A DNA stretch of 50,163 nucleotides, from the NCBI RefSeq assembly GCF_027853915.1, contig NZ_JAQGLA010000054.1:1-50163 (forward strand), given 5' to 3'. Position numbers and translations under genes: made by a program. This document shows, one piece after another, positions 17,033 through 25,241 of this stretch (positions within the stretch are counted from its first letter, which is position 1; each line of letters starts with the position of its first letter). The notes beneath the pieces were generated by a model. That model worked only from the letters and a program-made list of their open reading frames with translations, had not been told where the DNA came from and ran no database searches. The stretch comes from Saccharopolyspora oryzae. GTDB taxonomy: Bacteria > Actinomycetota > Actinomycetes > Mycobacteriales > Pseudonocardiaceae.

Positions 17033-17845
17033 CTAGTCGAGCAGGTCCGGCTGCTCGTGGACGATCTCCTCGAACAGCGGGGCGAAGGTGACCCAGCCCG
17101 GGTCGCGGTGCTCCTGGTACTGCTCCCAGGTGTGCCGCGCGATCTCGTGCGGGATCTGCTGCAGCGGACCGGCCGCTTGGGCCACGACCTGCACCTTCGA
17201 GTTCCGCTCCGCGGCGACGTACAGCGCCACCGCTTCCTCCAGGCTGCGGCCGACGGTCAGCAGCCCGTGGTTGGCCAGGATCGCCAGCCTGCGCTGCCCC
17301 AGCGTCGAGGCGATCCGGCGGCCTTCCTCCAGGTCGAGCACGACGCCGGAGAAGTCGGGCACGATCACGTTGTCCTCGTAGAACTGGGCGCTGTCCTGCG
17401 AGATCGGCAGCAGTTCGATGCCCAGCGCGGCGAGCGCCTTGCCCCAGATGGAGTGGCTGTGCGCGGCGGCGTCGACGTCCGGACGGGCCTGGTGGATCTG
17501 CGAGTGGATGGCGAACGCGGCCTGGTTGACCGGCAGGTCGCCGTGCACGATCTGGCCGTCGTGGTTCACCAGCAGCAGGTCGGAGGCCTTGATGCGGCTG
17601 AACGCCCGGCCGAGCGGGTTGACCCAGAAGTGGTCGGCGAGCTCCGGGTCGCGGACGGTGATGTGCCCGGCGGCGCCTTCGCTGTAGCCGAGCTTGCCGA
17701 AGATCCGCAGCGCGGCGGCGAGCCGCTGCTTGCGGAACCGGCGCTCGTCCTCGACGTCGTCGAAGACCGGCCGGGCCGGGAAGCTGTTGTTGCGGGGCGA
17801 GAGGTTCCGGGCGAACTCGGACAGCCCGGGTGCGGTGGTGGTCAT
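17033..17845 (-). CDS. Class II aldolase/adducin family protein
   Basis: A 270-residue class II aldolase-like protein. Zinc-ligand motifs are visible: AHSHSIWGKAL and LANHGLLTVG, with EGAAGHITVRDPE at the start of the fold. Members cleave or epimerise sugar phosphates or decarboxylate hydroxy acids; some in secondary metabolism have lost catalysis. Its place between the SsuD-like monooxygenase (22 nt upstream) and ssuA suggests that it handles the aldehyde or hydroxy acid left after desulfonation. That role is inferred. Confidence 0.82.
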   Translation of the reverse strand: MTTTAPGLSEFARNLSPRNNSFPARPVFDDVEDERRFRKQRLAAALRIFGKLGYSEGAAGHITVRDPELADHFWVNPLGRAFSRIKASDLLLVNHDGQIVHGDLPVNQAAFAIHSQIHQARPDVDAAAHSHSIWGKALAALGIELLPISQDSAQFYEDNVIVPDFSGVVLDLEEGRRIASTLGQRRLAILANHGLLTVGRSLEEAVALYVAAERNSKVQVVAQAAGPLQQIPHEIARHTWEQYQEHRDPGWVTFAPLFEEIVHEQPDLLD

Positions 17846-17867
17846 GTCGATCTCCTCGGGTTCGTGG

Positions 17868-18968
17868 CTAGGCGGCTTCGCGGCGGGCGATTTCCTGGCG
17901 CACCAGCGGGATCAGCTCGCGCCCGTAGTCCACCGCGTCGTCGAACGGGTCGTAGCCGCGGATCAGCAACGTCGTCACACCGATGTCGACGTAGTCGAGC
18001 AGCGCCGCGGCAACGGTCTCCGGCGTGCCCACCAGCGCGGTCGAGTTGCCCGCAGCGTTCGTCGCCGCGGCCGTCGGCGTCCACAGTGCACGGTCGTGCA
18101 GTTCGCCGGCCGCGGCGGCGGCCAGCAGGCGCTGCGAGCCGACGTTGGCCACTTGCTGGCCGGGGTTGAGCGTTTTCGGCCCGGTGAACGACGCGAGCCC
18201 ACCGCGCGCGGCGTTGATCCGGTTTAGGACGCGGTGCGCGCGGTCCCACGCCTGCTCCTCGGTGGCGCCGAGGATCGGCCTGAAGGACACGCTGATCCGC
18301 GGTGGCTCGGTGCGCCCCGCCGCAGCAGCCGCCGCGCGGACCGCGGCGATCTGCTCCGCGGTCTGCGCCAAAGGCTCGCCCCACAGCGCGAACACGTCCG
18401 CGTGCTTGCCGCCGACCCGGTACGCCGCCTCCGACGATCCGCCGAAGTACAGCGGAATCCTGGGCCGCTGCAGCGGTTTCACGGTGGCGTTGTAGTCCTC
18501 GAAGCGGTAGTGCTCCCCCGCGTGGTCGACCGGCCCCTCCGCGGTCCACACCCGGTGCAGGACCTCCAGGTACTCGTCGGTGCGCGCGTAGCGCTCCTCC
18601 TTGGACAGGTAGTCGCCGTCGCGCCGCTGGTCGGCGTCGTTGCCGCCGGTGATGATGTGCACCGCGATGCGGCCACCGGTGAGCTGGTCGGCGGTGGCGA
18701 AGGTGCGGGCGGCCAGGGTCGGTGCCACGAAACCCGGCCGGTGCGCGACAAGGAAGCCCAACCGCTCGGTGTGCGCCGCGGCGTGGGCGGCCAGCTGGGT
18801 GTTCTCCGGGCTGCTCGACCCGTACCCGATCAGCACCCGGTCGAATCCGGCTTCCTCGTGGGCGCGGGCGAACTCGCGCAGGAACGCCGGATCGACCGGC
18901 GGCCCGTCCGCCGCGTGGATCTCCGAGACGTGCTGCGCCCCGATCATCCCGATGAACTCCACCGTCAT
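17868..18968 (-). CDS. ssuD: FMNH2-dependent alkanesulfonate monooxygenase-like (LLM family)
   Basis: A 366-residue luciferase-like flavin monooxygenase of the SsuD branch. Recognisable are IHVVTGG-like HIITGGNDADQRRDGD, YLSKEERYARTDEYLEVLHRVWT, the PLYFGGSSEAAYRVGGKHADVF segment and TALVGTPETVAAALLDY near the C-terminus. With reduced flavin and oxygen such enzymes convert R-CH2-SO3H to the aldehyde and sulfite. No flavin reductase gene is seen in the operon. Its ATG overlaps the ssuB stop. The exact sulfonate is not deducible. Confidence 0.85.
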   Translation of the reverse strand: MTVEFIGMIGAQHVSEIHAADGPPVDPAFLREFARAHEEAGFDRVLIGYGSSSPENTQLAAHAAAHTERLGFLVAHRPGFVAPTLAARTFATADQLTGGRIAVHIITGGNDADQRRDGDYLSKEERYARTDEYLEVLHRVWTAEGPVDHAGEHYRFEDYNATVKPLQRPRIPLYFGGSSEAAYRVGGKHADVFALWGEPLAQTAEQIAAVRAAAAAAGRTEPPRISVSFRPILGATEEQAWDRAHRVLNRINAARGGLASFTGPKTLNPGQQVANVGSQRLLAAAAAGELHDRALWTPTAAATNAAGNSTALVGTPETVAAALLDYVDIGVTTLLIRGYDPFDDAVDYGRELIPLVRQEIARREAA

Positions 18969-19696
18969 TTCGCACTCCCCTCATCGACGCCCAGCCAGGA
19001 CAGCAGTTCCGCGCGCAGGGCCACGAAAGCCGGATCGCTGACGTCACGCGGGCGGTCCAGGTCCAGGACCTGGTCGAAGCCGATGCGCCCGTCGCGCATC
19101 ACCAACACCCGGTCGGCCAGCAGCAACGCCTCCTCGACGTCGTGGGTGACCAGCAAGATCGCGCAGCCGTGCCGCTGCCACAGCTCACCGACCAGCCGCT
19201 GGGCCTTGATCCGGGTGAGCGCGTCGAGCGCCGAGAACGGCTCGTCGAGCAGCAGCAGGTCCGGTTCGCGCACCAGCGCACGTGCCAAGGACGCGCGCTG
19301 CGCCTCCCCGCCGGAGAGCACCTTCGGCCACACGTCGACCCGGTGCCCCAGGCCGACCTCCTCCAGCGCCGCGACCGCCCGCTCCTTGTCCGGGCGGCCC
19401 GGGAGGCCGAGCACGACGTTGCGCCACACCCGCTTCCACGGCATCAGCCGCGGGGTCTGGAAGGCCACCGCGCGCCGCACCGCCACCTCGACGTCCCCGC
19501 CGACCTCGCGGTCGAGGTCGGCCAGGATGCGCAGCAAGGTGCTCTTCCCGCACCCGCTGGGCCCGAGCAGCGCGACGAACTGGCCCGGCTCGATCTCCAG
19601 GTCCAGCTCGTCGAGCACCGTCCGGTCACCGAACCGCCTGGTCAGGCCGCGCACCGCGGCCGGTTTCACTACGCTCCCCGAAACGCCGGTCGCCAT
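18965..19696 (-). CDS. ssuB: Sulfonate ABC transporter ATP-binding protein
   Basis: A 243-residue ABC ATPase of the nitrate/sulfonate/taurine importer class. It has Walker A GPSGCGKS, a Q-loop followed by PRLMPWKRVWRNV typical of SsuB/TauB, signature LSGGEAQR, Walker B LLLLDEPFSALD and H-loop VTHD. The ATG at 19696 (GAGAGGA 10 nt upstream) overlaps the end of ssuC; a GTG at 19669, sharing a base with the ssuC stop and following GGGGAG, is an equally good start. Confidence 0.88.
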   Translation of the reverse strand: MATGVSGSVVKPAAVRGLTRRFGDRTVLDELDLEIEPGQFVALLGPSGCGKSTLLRILADLDREVGGDVEVAVRRAVAFQTPRLMPWKRVWRNVVLGLPGRPDKERAVAALEEVGLGHRVDVWPKVLSGGEAQRASLARALVREPDLLLLDEPFSALDALTRIKAQRLVGELWQRHGCAILLVTHDVEEALLLADRVLVMRDGRIGFDQVLDLDRPRDVSDPAFVALRAELLSWLGVDEGSAK

Positions 19697-20514
19697 GCCA
19701 GCACAGTCCTCTCCAACAGTCGGACGATGAAATCGGCAACGAGGCCGAGCAGTGCGTAGAGCACCAGGCAGACGACGATCACGTCGGTCTGGAAGAACTC
19801 GCGGGCCGTGTTCATCTCGTAGCCGATGCCCGCAGTGGCGTTGATCGTCTCGCCGAACACCAGCGCCAGCCACGCCGATCCGAGCGAGAAGCGCAGCCCG
19901 ACCAGGGCGTTGGGCATCGCCGCGGGCAGGATGACGTGCCGGATCTGCGCGAACCAGCCCAGGCCGAGCGTCTTGGCGGCCTCCACCAGCGCGGCGTCGA
20001 CGTTGCGGATGCCGCCGTAGATGTTCATGTAGAGCGGGAAGGTCACGGCCAGCGCGATCAGCACGATCTTGGGTTGCTCGCCGATGCCGAACCAGATGAT
20101 CAGCAGCGGGATCAGGCCGATCACCGGCACCGTGCGCAGCATCTGCATCGGCGCGTCGATGATGTCCTCACCGCGCCGGAACAACCCGGACAGGGTGGCC
20201 AGCACCACTGCGACCAGCACGCCGATCGCCAGTCCGGCCCCGACCCGCTGCATCGAGGCGGCGATCGCCTCTTGCAGCCTGCCCTCCTCCCACATCTCGA
20301 AGGCGGTTCCCGCGACCGTCGCGGGCGAGGCCAGGGTGTCGTCGCTGAGCACTCCGGAACTGCTCAGCGCCTGCCAGATCAGCACCAGCGCGACCGGGCT
20401 GATGAGTTTGAAAAGCCAACGCGGGACCCGGGTTTCGCGCTTGGCCGTGCGGGTCTGCACGGTCGTGACGGCGATCGGATCTCGGCTGGGTGCGAGTTCG
20501 GTGGATGTGGTCAT
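19669..20514 (-). CDS. ssuC: Sulfonate ABC transporter permease
   Basis: A 281-residue permease with six predicted helices after a charged N-terminus. VPVIGLIPLLIIWFGIGEQPK and NVDAALVEAAKTLG (EAA-type coupling loop) are typical of SsuC/TauC. GGAGAG lies 5 nt before the ATG. It is the first full gene of the operon, preceded by a long leader holding a small leader-peptide gene and hairpins. Confidence 0.88.
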   Translation of the reverse strand: MTTSTELAPSRDPIAVTTVQTRTAKRETRVPRWLFKLISPVALVLIWQALSSSGVLSDDTLASPATVAGTAFEMWEEGRLQEAIAASMQRVGAGLAIGVLVAVVLATLSGLFRRGEDIIDAPMQMLRTVPVIGLIPLLIIWFGIGEQPKIVLIALAVTFPLYMNIYGGIRNVDAALVEAAKTLGLGWFAQIRHVILPAAMPNALVGLRFSLGSAWLALVFGETINATAGIGYEMNTAREFFQTDVIVVCLVLYALLGLVADFIVRLLERTVLAWRPAFRGA

Positions 20515-20538
20515 CTGCACTCTCCGCAGGGCATGAGG

Positions 20539-20566
20539 GCGTGGCGCGGCCAACGGCGGGCCACGC
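20539..20566 (-). promoter_or_regulatory. Hairpin in the leader RNA just before ssuC
   Basis: GCGTGGC and GCCACGC form perfect 7-bp arms in the transcribed leader, ending 25 nt before the ssuC ATG. It may modulate ribosome access or be part of an attenuator. Confidence 0.4.
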
Positions 20567-20624
20567 GGGCAACGACCGGCCGCGCGCGTTCGGTCACGAG
20601 CGCGGGGTACTGGTGAAGGGGGAA

Positions 20625-20643
20625 CGCGCGGCGAATGCGCGCG
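20625..20643 (-). promoter_or_regulatory. GC hairpin behind the leader peptide (candidate attenuator)
   Basis: CGCGCG arms around a 7-nt loop start 18 nt after the leader peptide stop and are followed in the transcript by TTCCCCCTTC. It is in the right position for a transcription attenuator controlled by translation of the leader peptide; alternative pairing was not modelled. Confidence 0.35.
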
Positions 20644-20660
20644 AAGAAGAGGGGGAAGCG

Positions 20661-20738
20661 CTACGGACGACAGAGGGCCGAGGACACGCGCACGAGGTCG
20701 ACGTAACCTCGTGTCGTCAGGGACACCGTCCGGATCAT
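20661..20738 (-). CDS. Leader peptide of the sulfonate operon (25 aa)
   Basis: A 25-codon gene whose product begins MIRTVSLTTR, continues GYVDLVRVSS and ends ALCRP. This matches the pattern of small actinobacterial leader peptides found upstream of sulfur-uptake and sulfur-assimilation genes (LT-R-x-VDL-R-x-S-x-LC). A single TGT Cys codon lies three codons before the stop, suiting cysteine-sensitive attenuation. The central codons themselves form a perfect hairpin (20691-20713). No Shine-Dalgarno is present; a -10 TACGGT ends 7 nt before the ATG, so the transcript is probably leaderless. It is 146 nt upstream of ssuC. Confidence 0.75.
   Translation of the reverse strand: MIRTVSLTTRGYVDLVRVSSALCRP
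20691..20713 (-). promoter_or_regulatory. Stem-loop inside the leader peptide gene
   Basis: CACGAGGT and ACCTCGTG are perfect 8-bp arms around a 7-nt loop and encode the conserved TRGYVDLV part of the leader peptide. The repeat may therefore be an RNA element whose folding depends on ribosome position. Confidence 0.55.
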
Positions 20739-20745
20739 GCCGTTG

Positions 20746-20795
20746 ACCGTAGCCGGAACGCAGCGAGCGGTAAACCAACTCCACAGATTGGGATT
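20746..20795 (-). promoter_or_regulatory. Promoter of the sulfonate operon with possible regulator site
   Basis: Reading leftward, TTTACC (20774-20769) and TACGGT (20751-20746) are 17 bp apart. A partial inverted repeat, CCAA-N9-TTGG (20775-20791), touches the -35 and could bind the Rrf2-type regulator encoded in the operon. The promoter is reasonable; the operator is speculative. Confidence 0.45.
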
Positions 20796-20864
20796 AGCGA
20801 TGGGGCACGTGCGCTCCGAGGCCGCCGGCCTCGGTGGTCGGGCGTTCGCGGCAGGTGACCGCGC

Positions 20865-21521
20865 GTGATCGAGCGACTGCTGCCGTCCGAGGTCAGCTGC
20901 GTCGAGACCTTCACCGACCCACCCGACGTGGAGCTCTTCCCGGAGGAGGAGGCGATCATCGCGCGCGCGGTGGGCAAGCGCCGCCGGGAGTTCACCACCG
21001 GCCGCTGGTGCGCGCGCGAGGCGCTGAGCCGCATCGGCGTCGCGCCGGAACCGCTGGTGTCCGACGAGCGCAGAGCGCCGCAGTGGCCCGCGGGAACCAT
21101 CGGCAGCATCACGCACTGCTCGGGCTACCGAGCGGCGGTCGTCGCGCACCAGGCGAAGGTGCAGTCGCTCGGCATCGACGCCGAACCGCACGAAGCCCTC
21201 CCCAAGGGCGTGCTCGACGTCGTGTCCCTCCCCGCCGAGCGCGCCCAGGTCGCCGAGCTGTCCGCGGCGCGCCCGGAGCTCCGCTGGGACCGGATCCTGT
21301 TCAGCTGCAAGGAAACCGTCTACAAGACCTGGTACCCGATCACCCGCGAGTGGCTCGGCTTCGAAGACGCCCGCCTCGACCTGCGCCTCGACGGCACCTT
21401 CACCGCCCACCTGCTCAAGTCCGGAACGGATCCCGCCGGCAACGCGCTGGCGGAGTTCGCCGGCCGCTGGCTCGTCGACGACGGCCTGATCGTCACCGCC
21501 ATCGCCCTCCCCGCCCGCTGA
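20865..21521 (+). CDS. 4'-phosphopantetheinyl transferase (EntD/Sfp type)
   Basis: A 218-residue transferase that moves phosphopantetheine from CoA to a serine of acyl or peptidyl carrier proteins, activating PKS, NRPS or fatty acid synthase systems. Signature motifs are GSITHCSGY, LGIDAEPH (Mg-binding acidic residues) and FSCKETVYKTWYP. An FTTGRWCAREAL segment near residue 45 is typical of the EntD-like class. GTG start, no strong Shine-Dalgarno. It is divergent from the sulfonate operon and has no carrier-protein gene beside it, so it is probably a general activator. Confidence 0.9.
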   Translation: MIERLLPSEVSCVETFTDPPDVELFPEEEAIIARAVGKRRREFTTGRWCAREALSRIGVAPEPLVSDERRAPQWPAGTIGSITHCSGYRAAVVAHQAKVQSLGIDAEPHEALPKGVLDVVSLPAERAQVAELSAARPELRWDRILFSCKETVYKTWYPITREWLGFEDARLDLRLDGTFTAHLLKSGTDPAGNALAEFAGRWLVDDGLIVTAIALPAR

Positions 21522-21755
21522 CCGAGGGACCTGATGCGCTTGAATGCAGTGCGAGCCGCGGCGGGAACAGGGAGAATCTTGACCGGGCAACGTCCGTCCG
21601 CACGACGTCATGCACGCCGAAGGCCGGAGCATCGGGGTCACGAGTCCCTACCGCGATCCGCAGCTCCGGCTGCCTCTTCCGGGCAAGAGACTCTCGCTCG
21701 AAGCTTTTCGGGGTAGAATGGGCGGAGCTACATCCGCTTTCCGAGGAGCAATACC
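21522..21755. other. Intergenic region before the second marR gene
   Basis: 234 bp without a convincing gene. TAGAAT at 21714-21719 is a good -10 for the marR gene, but no matching -35 was recognised. GAGGAG at 21743-21748 is the ribosome-binding site of the next gene. Confidence 0.4.
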
Positions 21756-22220
21756 GTGAGCAGCACCCGCCCTGACCCGCGCACCGACGACGACGAGATC
21801 ATCACCTGGTGGGGTCTCGTCATCGAGGGCTACCACGTCACCCAGGGCAAGCTGATGGCTGCGATCGCCGAGGAGTTCGACCTCGCCCCCGCTTCCTTCG
21901 ACATCCTGCTGCGGCTGGTGCGCTCCCCCGAGCACCGGATGCCGATGACCAAGCTCGCGCACGAGGCCGCGCTCAGCAGCGGCGGCTTCACCAAGGTCGC
22001 CGACCGCATGGTCAAGGCCGGGCTGATCCGCCGCGAACCGTGCGAGGACGACCGCCGCGTCACCTACGCGGCCCTCACCGACCACGGCCTGGACATCGCG
22101 CAGCGCTCCCGCAAGTCCGCCGCCGAGGTCCTGCGCCAGCGCGTCCTGGCGCCCCTGGGCGAAACCGACTCGGCCGCGCTGGCCGAGGCCATGCGCACGC
22201 TCCGCGAAGCCAACAGCTGA
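21756..22220 (+). CDS. MarR-family transcriptional regulator
   Basis: A 154-residue MarR protein. WWGLVIEGYHVTQGKLMAAIAEEFDLAPASFDILLRL (in part) leads into the HTH (MTKLAHEAALSSGGFTKVADRMVKAGLI) and the wing DDRRVTYAALTDHG. GTG start with GAGGAG 7 nt upstream. No ligand or target is evident; flanking genes are a phosphopantetheinyl transferase and a convergent metallo-hydrolase, so it may act only on itself or on distant genes. Confidence 0.85.
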   Translation: MSSTRPDPRTDDDEIITWWGLVIEGYHVTQGKLMAAIAEEFDLAPASFDILLRLVRSPEHRMPMTKLAHEAALSSGGFTKVADRMVKAGLIRREPCEDDRRVTYAALTDHGLDIAQRSRKSAAEVLRQRVLAPLGETDSAALAEAMRTLREANS

Positions 22221-22228
22221 CCAGCCCT

Positions 22229-22252
22229 GGCGGGAGGCGAGCACCTCCCGCC
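22229..22252. terminator. Bidirectional hairpin terminator
   Basis: GGCGGGAGG and CCTCCCGCC, perfect 9-bp arms with a 6-nt loop, between the convergent marR and metallo-hydrolase genes. Confidence 0.7.
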
Positions 22253-22265
22253 GGGCCGCTCCACC

Positions 22266-23363
22266 TCAGCGCAGCGGCAACCGGTCGAGGTCCCGGCCGA
22301 CCAGCACCCGGCCGGAGAAGCCCTGCCGGGCCTGCCGCCGCCAGCGCGCGTCGGAGACCGAACTCGGCGGGGCCGGCGCCAGGTGGCTCAGCAGCAGCGT
22401 CCGCACCCCGGCCCGCTCGGCGATCGAGCCCACCACGTCCGCCGGGGTGTGCGATTCGCGCAGGTGGCTGATCTTGTGCTCCGGCGTTCCGCTCTGCCGG
22501 TACCACTCCAGGTCGAGCGCTTCGTGCACCAGGACGTCCGCTCCCCTGGCCAGTTCCACGACGTTCTCGGACTCCGCGGTGTCCCCCGAGAACACCACCG
22601 AACCGCGGTCGGTGTCGAAGCGGAACGCCAACGACGGGAACACCGGGCCGTGCGGCACCAGCACCGCCGACACCGAGACCCGGTCGTCCTCGGCGACCTT
22701 GAACGGCGCCATCCGCGGCGCGGTCCGGCCGTGCGGGTGCGCCCCGACGTCGGGCAGCTCGATCTCGCGCGCGTCGACCAACGTGCGGACGTCCTTGATC
22801 CCGGTGTCGCGCACGAAGACATTGCTGCTGTAGGCATAGGCGCGGTGGCAGCTCTCGACCAGCTCGCGGATTCCGGGGACCGGCGCCTCGGGGGCGATCG
22901 TCGGCGCGTCCGGCGAACCCGGCGGCAACTGCCCGGCCGAACGCGGGCCGAACACCCGCACCGGCTCGAAGATGCCGTCGGCGCTGTCGGCGTCGTTGCG
23001 GCCGAATCCGGCCAGCAGGAAGAAGTTGTAGAGGTCGCAGACGTGGTCGGCGTGCAGGTGCGTGATGAAGATCGAGTCCAGGTCGCGGAACTGCAGGCCC
23101 GCGGCCAGGTACTGGGTGACCGAGCTGCGGCCGCAGTCGATCACGTAGTTCTTGCCGTGCACGCGCAGGACCGTCGAGATCCCGGTGCGGCCGGGTTCCA
23201 CCGGCGGCCCGGCTGCCGTGCCGAGCAGCACCAGCTCGACATCGGCGCGCGGACCGACCGGGGCGGCAGCGGCGCTCCCGACCGGGAGCAGCGCGGCACC
23301 GCCGAACGCAGCGGCGGTCAGCGAACCGCGGAGGACGGATCTCCTGGGCAGGGACTGTGACAT
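22266..23363 (-). CDS. Tat-exported MBL-fold metallo-hydrolase
   Basis: A 365-residue protein beginning MSQSLPRRSVLRG, a twin-arginine signal followed by a hydrophobic Ala/Gly stretch and an alanine-rich cleavage region near residue 33, so it should be exported folded. The catalytic domain resembles RNase Z-like/arylsulfatase-like beta-lactamase folds: THLHADHVCDL binds two metals, FSGDTAESENV supplies the bridging Asp, and LLLSHLAP the late His. The ATG has GGAAGG 8 nt upstream. The substrate is unknown; an extracellular ester, sulfate ester or lactone is possible. Confidence 0.82.
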   Translation of the reverse strand: MSQSLPRRSVLRGSLTAAAFGGAALLPVGSAAAAPVGPRADVELVLLGTAAGPPVEPGRTGISTVLRVHGKNYVIDCGRSSVTQYLAAGLQFRDLDSIFITHLHADHVCDLYNFFLLAGFGRNDADSADGIFEPVRVFGPRSAGQLPPGSPDAPTIAPEAPVPGIRELVESCHRAYAYSSNVFVRDTGIKDVRTLVDAREIELPDVGAHPHGRTAPRMAPFKVAEDDRVSVSAVLVPHGPVFPSLAFRFDTDRGSVVFSGDTAESENVVELARGADVLVHEALDLEWYRQSGTPEHKISHLRESHTPADVVGSIAERAGVRTLLLSHLAPAPPSSVSDARWRRQARQGFSGRVLVGRDLDRLPLR

Positions 23364-23382
23364 GCGGGAACCTTCCGGGAAC

Positions 23383-23398
23383 GGCACAGCGCTGTGCC
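23383..23398. promoter_or_regulatory. Perfect 16-bp palindrome before the metallo-hydrolase
   Basis: GGCACAGCGCTGTGCC lies about 20 bp before the start codon. It may be an operator or a leader hairpin. Confidence 0.35.
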
Positions 23399-23451
23399 GA
23401 TGCGAGCGGGAACCTCGAACTGCCTCGGGATCAAGGGAATTCGCCACCGGA

Positions 23452-23480
23452 GCGCGGGCGCGACCGAGCCGCGCCCGCGC
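23452..23480 (-). terminator. Terminator behind the hydroxyquinol operon
   Basis: GCGCGGGCGCG and its complement, 11-bp arms with a 7-nt loop, lie just after the monooxygenase stop codon. Confidence 0.65.
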
Positions 23481-23486
23481 CGGGGC

Positions 23487-25241
23487 TCAGCGGTGCAGGA
23501 CCGCGCCGAGTGCCGCGCGCAGCTCTTCGGCCGCGGCCTCCGGTGTTTCCGGCGACGTCGCACTGCGCCACGCGACGTAGCCGTCCGGGCGGACCAGCAG
23601 GCAACCGTCTTCGTCCACTTCGGACAGCCGGTGCCAGTCGCCGTACGCGTCGCGGGAGCCTTCAGCACCGATCACCACGCTGCGCACAGGTACTCCGAAG
23701 TGCTCGCGGCAGTCCGCCACCGCCTCCTGCCAGACCTGGCCGGACAAGCCGGTGACCACGCTGAACTCTCCCCCGCCGACCAGGTCGAGGGTCGAGGTGC
23801 GGTTGCCGTCGGCGTCCACCAGCCAGGCGTGCGGCAGCTTGGCCCCGGGGCGCGTCGTCGGCCGGTGGTGCAGGTCGGCGTCCTCCGCCCAGACCTCCTC
23901 GGGACTTCCGTCGTCCAGCACCGCCGAGGACCGGTAGCGCTGGTTCAGCTCGACACCGTGCGCGTTGAACTCGAAGTTCTTCAGCTCGATCGCCTCGTGC
24001 AGCGCCCGCCGGCGCTTGCCGCCCTCGGAGTCGTCGGACCAGCAAGCCGCCAAACCGCGCTCGATGCCCTCGTCGTTGGCACCGCCCGCGACGCCCAGCG
24101 CCTCGAAGATCGGGCCGAACTGGTCGCGGCTGAGGTTCGCCCGGTCCACGATCTGCTTGCCCACCGGGGCCCGTTCCGCGCTGTAGGTGTCCAGCAGGGC
24201 CGGGTCTGCGTGCCCCTTGACCACCATGGCGAGCTTCCAGGCGAGGTTGTAGGAGTCCTGCACGGAGGTGTTCGAGCCCAGCCCGTTCGACGGCGGATGC
24301 CGGTGCACCGCGTCGCCGGCGCAGAACACCCGGCCGGACGAGTACTCCGCGGCGTAGTTGTGGTTGACCGTCCACAGCGAGGTCGAGGTGATCTCCACCG
24401 GTACCGACGGGTCGCCGATCAGGTCGTGCACGATCTGCTCGGCCTGCTCGCCGGTCAGCTCCGGCGGCGCTTCCTCGATGTCGTAACCCCAGGTCAGCAA
24501 CCACTCGTTCCAGGGCCGCACCATCCGCACCAGGCCCATGCCGATGCCGCCGAGGTGCGCGCCGGGCCGCAGCACCCAGTACAGGACGCTCGGCCGGTGG
24601 GCGACGAAGCGGCTCAGGTCGGCGTTGAAGACGATGTTCATGCTGCCCGCCTTGCCCGCCTGGCCGTCGATCGGCAGGCCGATCTGCTCGGCGACGCGGC
24701 TGCGCGCACCGTCGGCGCCGATGACGTAGCGGGCGCGCACGGTGAACTCGTCGCCGCGCACGCGGTCCCGCAACCGCGCGGTCACCCCGTCGGCGTCCTG
24801 CTCCAGGTCGAGGAACTCGGTGTCCATCCGCACCTTCGCCCCGCGGGCCGCCGCGCGGGTGACCAGGATCGGTTCGAGGTAGGTCTGCGGTAAGTCGATC
24901 ATCGTGCACGGGCTGGCCGAGCCGTACTCGGTCGCGGTGCGCTCACCGGTTCCCCAGCTCCGGATCCGGCCGATCTCCGCACCGGCCAGCGCGGTGCAGA
25001 ACACGGTGTCGCCCATCAGCTCGGGCGGGCTGCCGACCGCCAGCGCCTCGCTCTCCACCCCGAGGTCCCGGAGCACTTCCATGGTGCGCTGGTTCGTGAT
25101 GTGGGCGCGCGGCGTGTTGGCCAGCCAGCCGTACTTGTTCACCAGCAGAGTCCGGACCCCGTAGGTCGCCAGCAGCAGTGCCGCCGAGCCACCGGCCGGC
25201 CCCGCTCCGACGACGAGGACGTCGGTTTCGCAGTCGTGCAT
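23487..25241 (-). CDS. FAD-dependent phenolic hydroxylase (TfdB/resorcinol hydroxylase-like)
   Basis: A 584-residue group A flavoprotein monooxygenase. It has the dinucleotide fold VLVVGAGPAGGSAAL at the N-terminus, the NADPH/FAD motif YVIGADGARSRVAEQ, the FAD ribityl motif RVFCAGDAVHRHPPSNGLGSN and a thioredoxin-like C-terminal domain. It uses NAD(P)H and O2 to hydroxylate a phenol. Its start codon overlaps the stop of the dioxygenase-reductase fusion gene (TGATG). Because the partner opens hydroxyquinol, the likely reaction is resorcinol (or a substituted phenol) to hydroxyquinol; substrate is inferred from context. Confidence 0.85.
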   Translation of the reverse strand: MHDCETDVLVVGAGPAGGSAALLLATYGVRTLLVNKYGWLANTPRAHITNQRTMEVLRDLGVESEALAVGSPPELMGDTVFCTALAGAEIGRIRSWGTGERTATEYGSASPCTMIDLPQTYLEPILVTRAAARGAKVRMDTEFLDLEQDADGVTARLRDRVRGDEFTVRARYVIGADGARSRVAEQIGLPIDGQAGKAGSMNIVFNADLSRFVAHRPSVLYWVLRPGAHLGGIGMGLVRMVRPWNEWLLTWGYDIEEAPPELTGEQAEQIVHDLIGDPSVPVEITSTSLWTVNHNYAAEYSSGRVFCAGDAVHRHPPSNGLGSNTSVQDSYNLAWKLAMVVKGHADPALLDTYSAERAPVGKQIVDRANLSRDQFGPIFEALGVAGGANDEGIERGLAACWSDDSEGGKRRRALHEAIELKNFEFNAHGVELNQRYRSSAVLDDGSPEEVWAEDADLHHRPTTRPGAKLPHAWLVDADGNRTSTLDLVGGGEFSVVTGLSGQVWQEAVADCREHFGVPVRSVVIGAEGSRDAYGDWHRLSEVDEDGCLLVRPDGYVAWRSATSPETPEAAAEELRAALGAVLHR

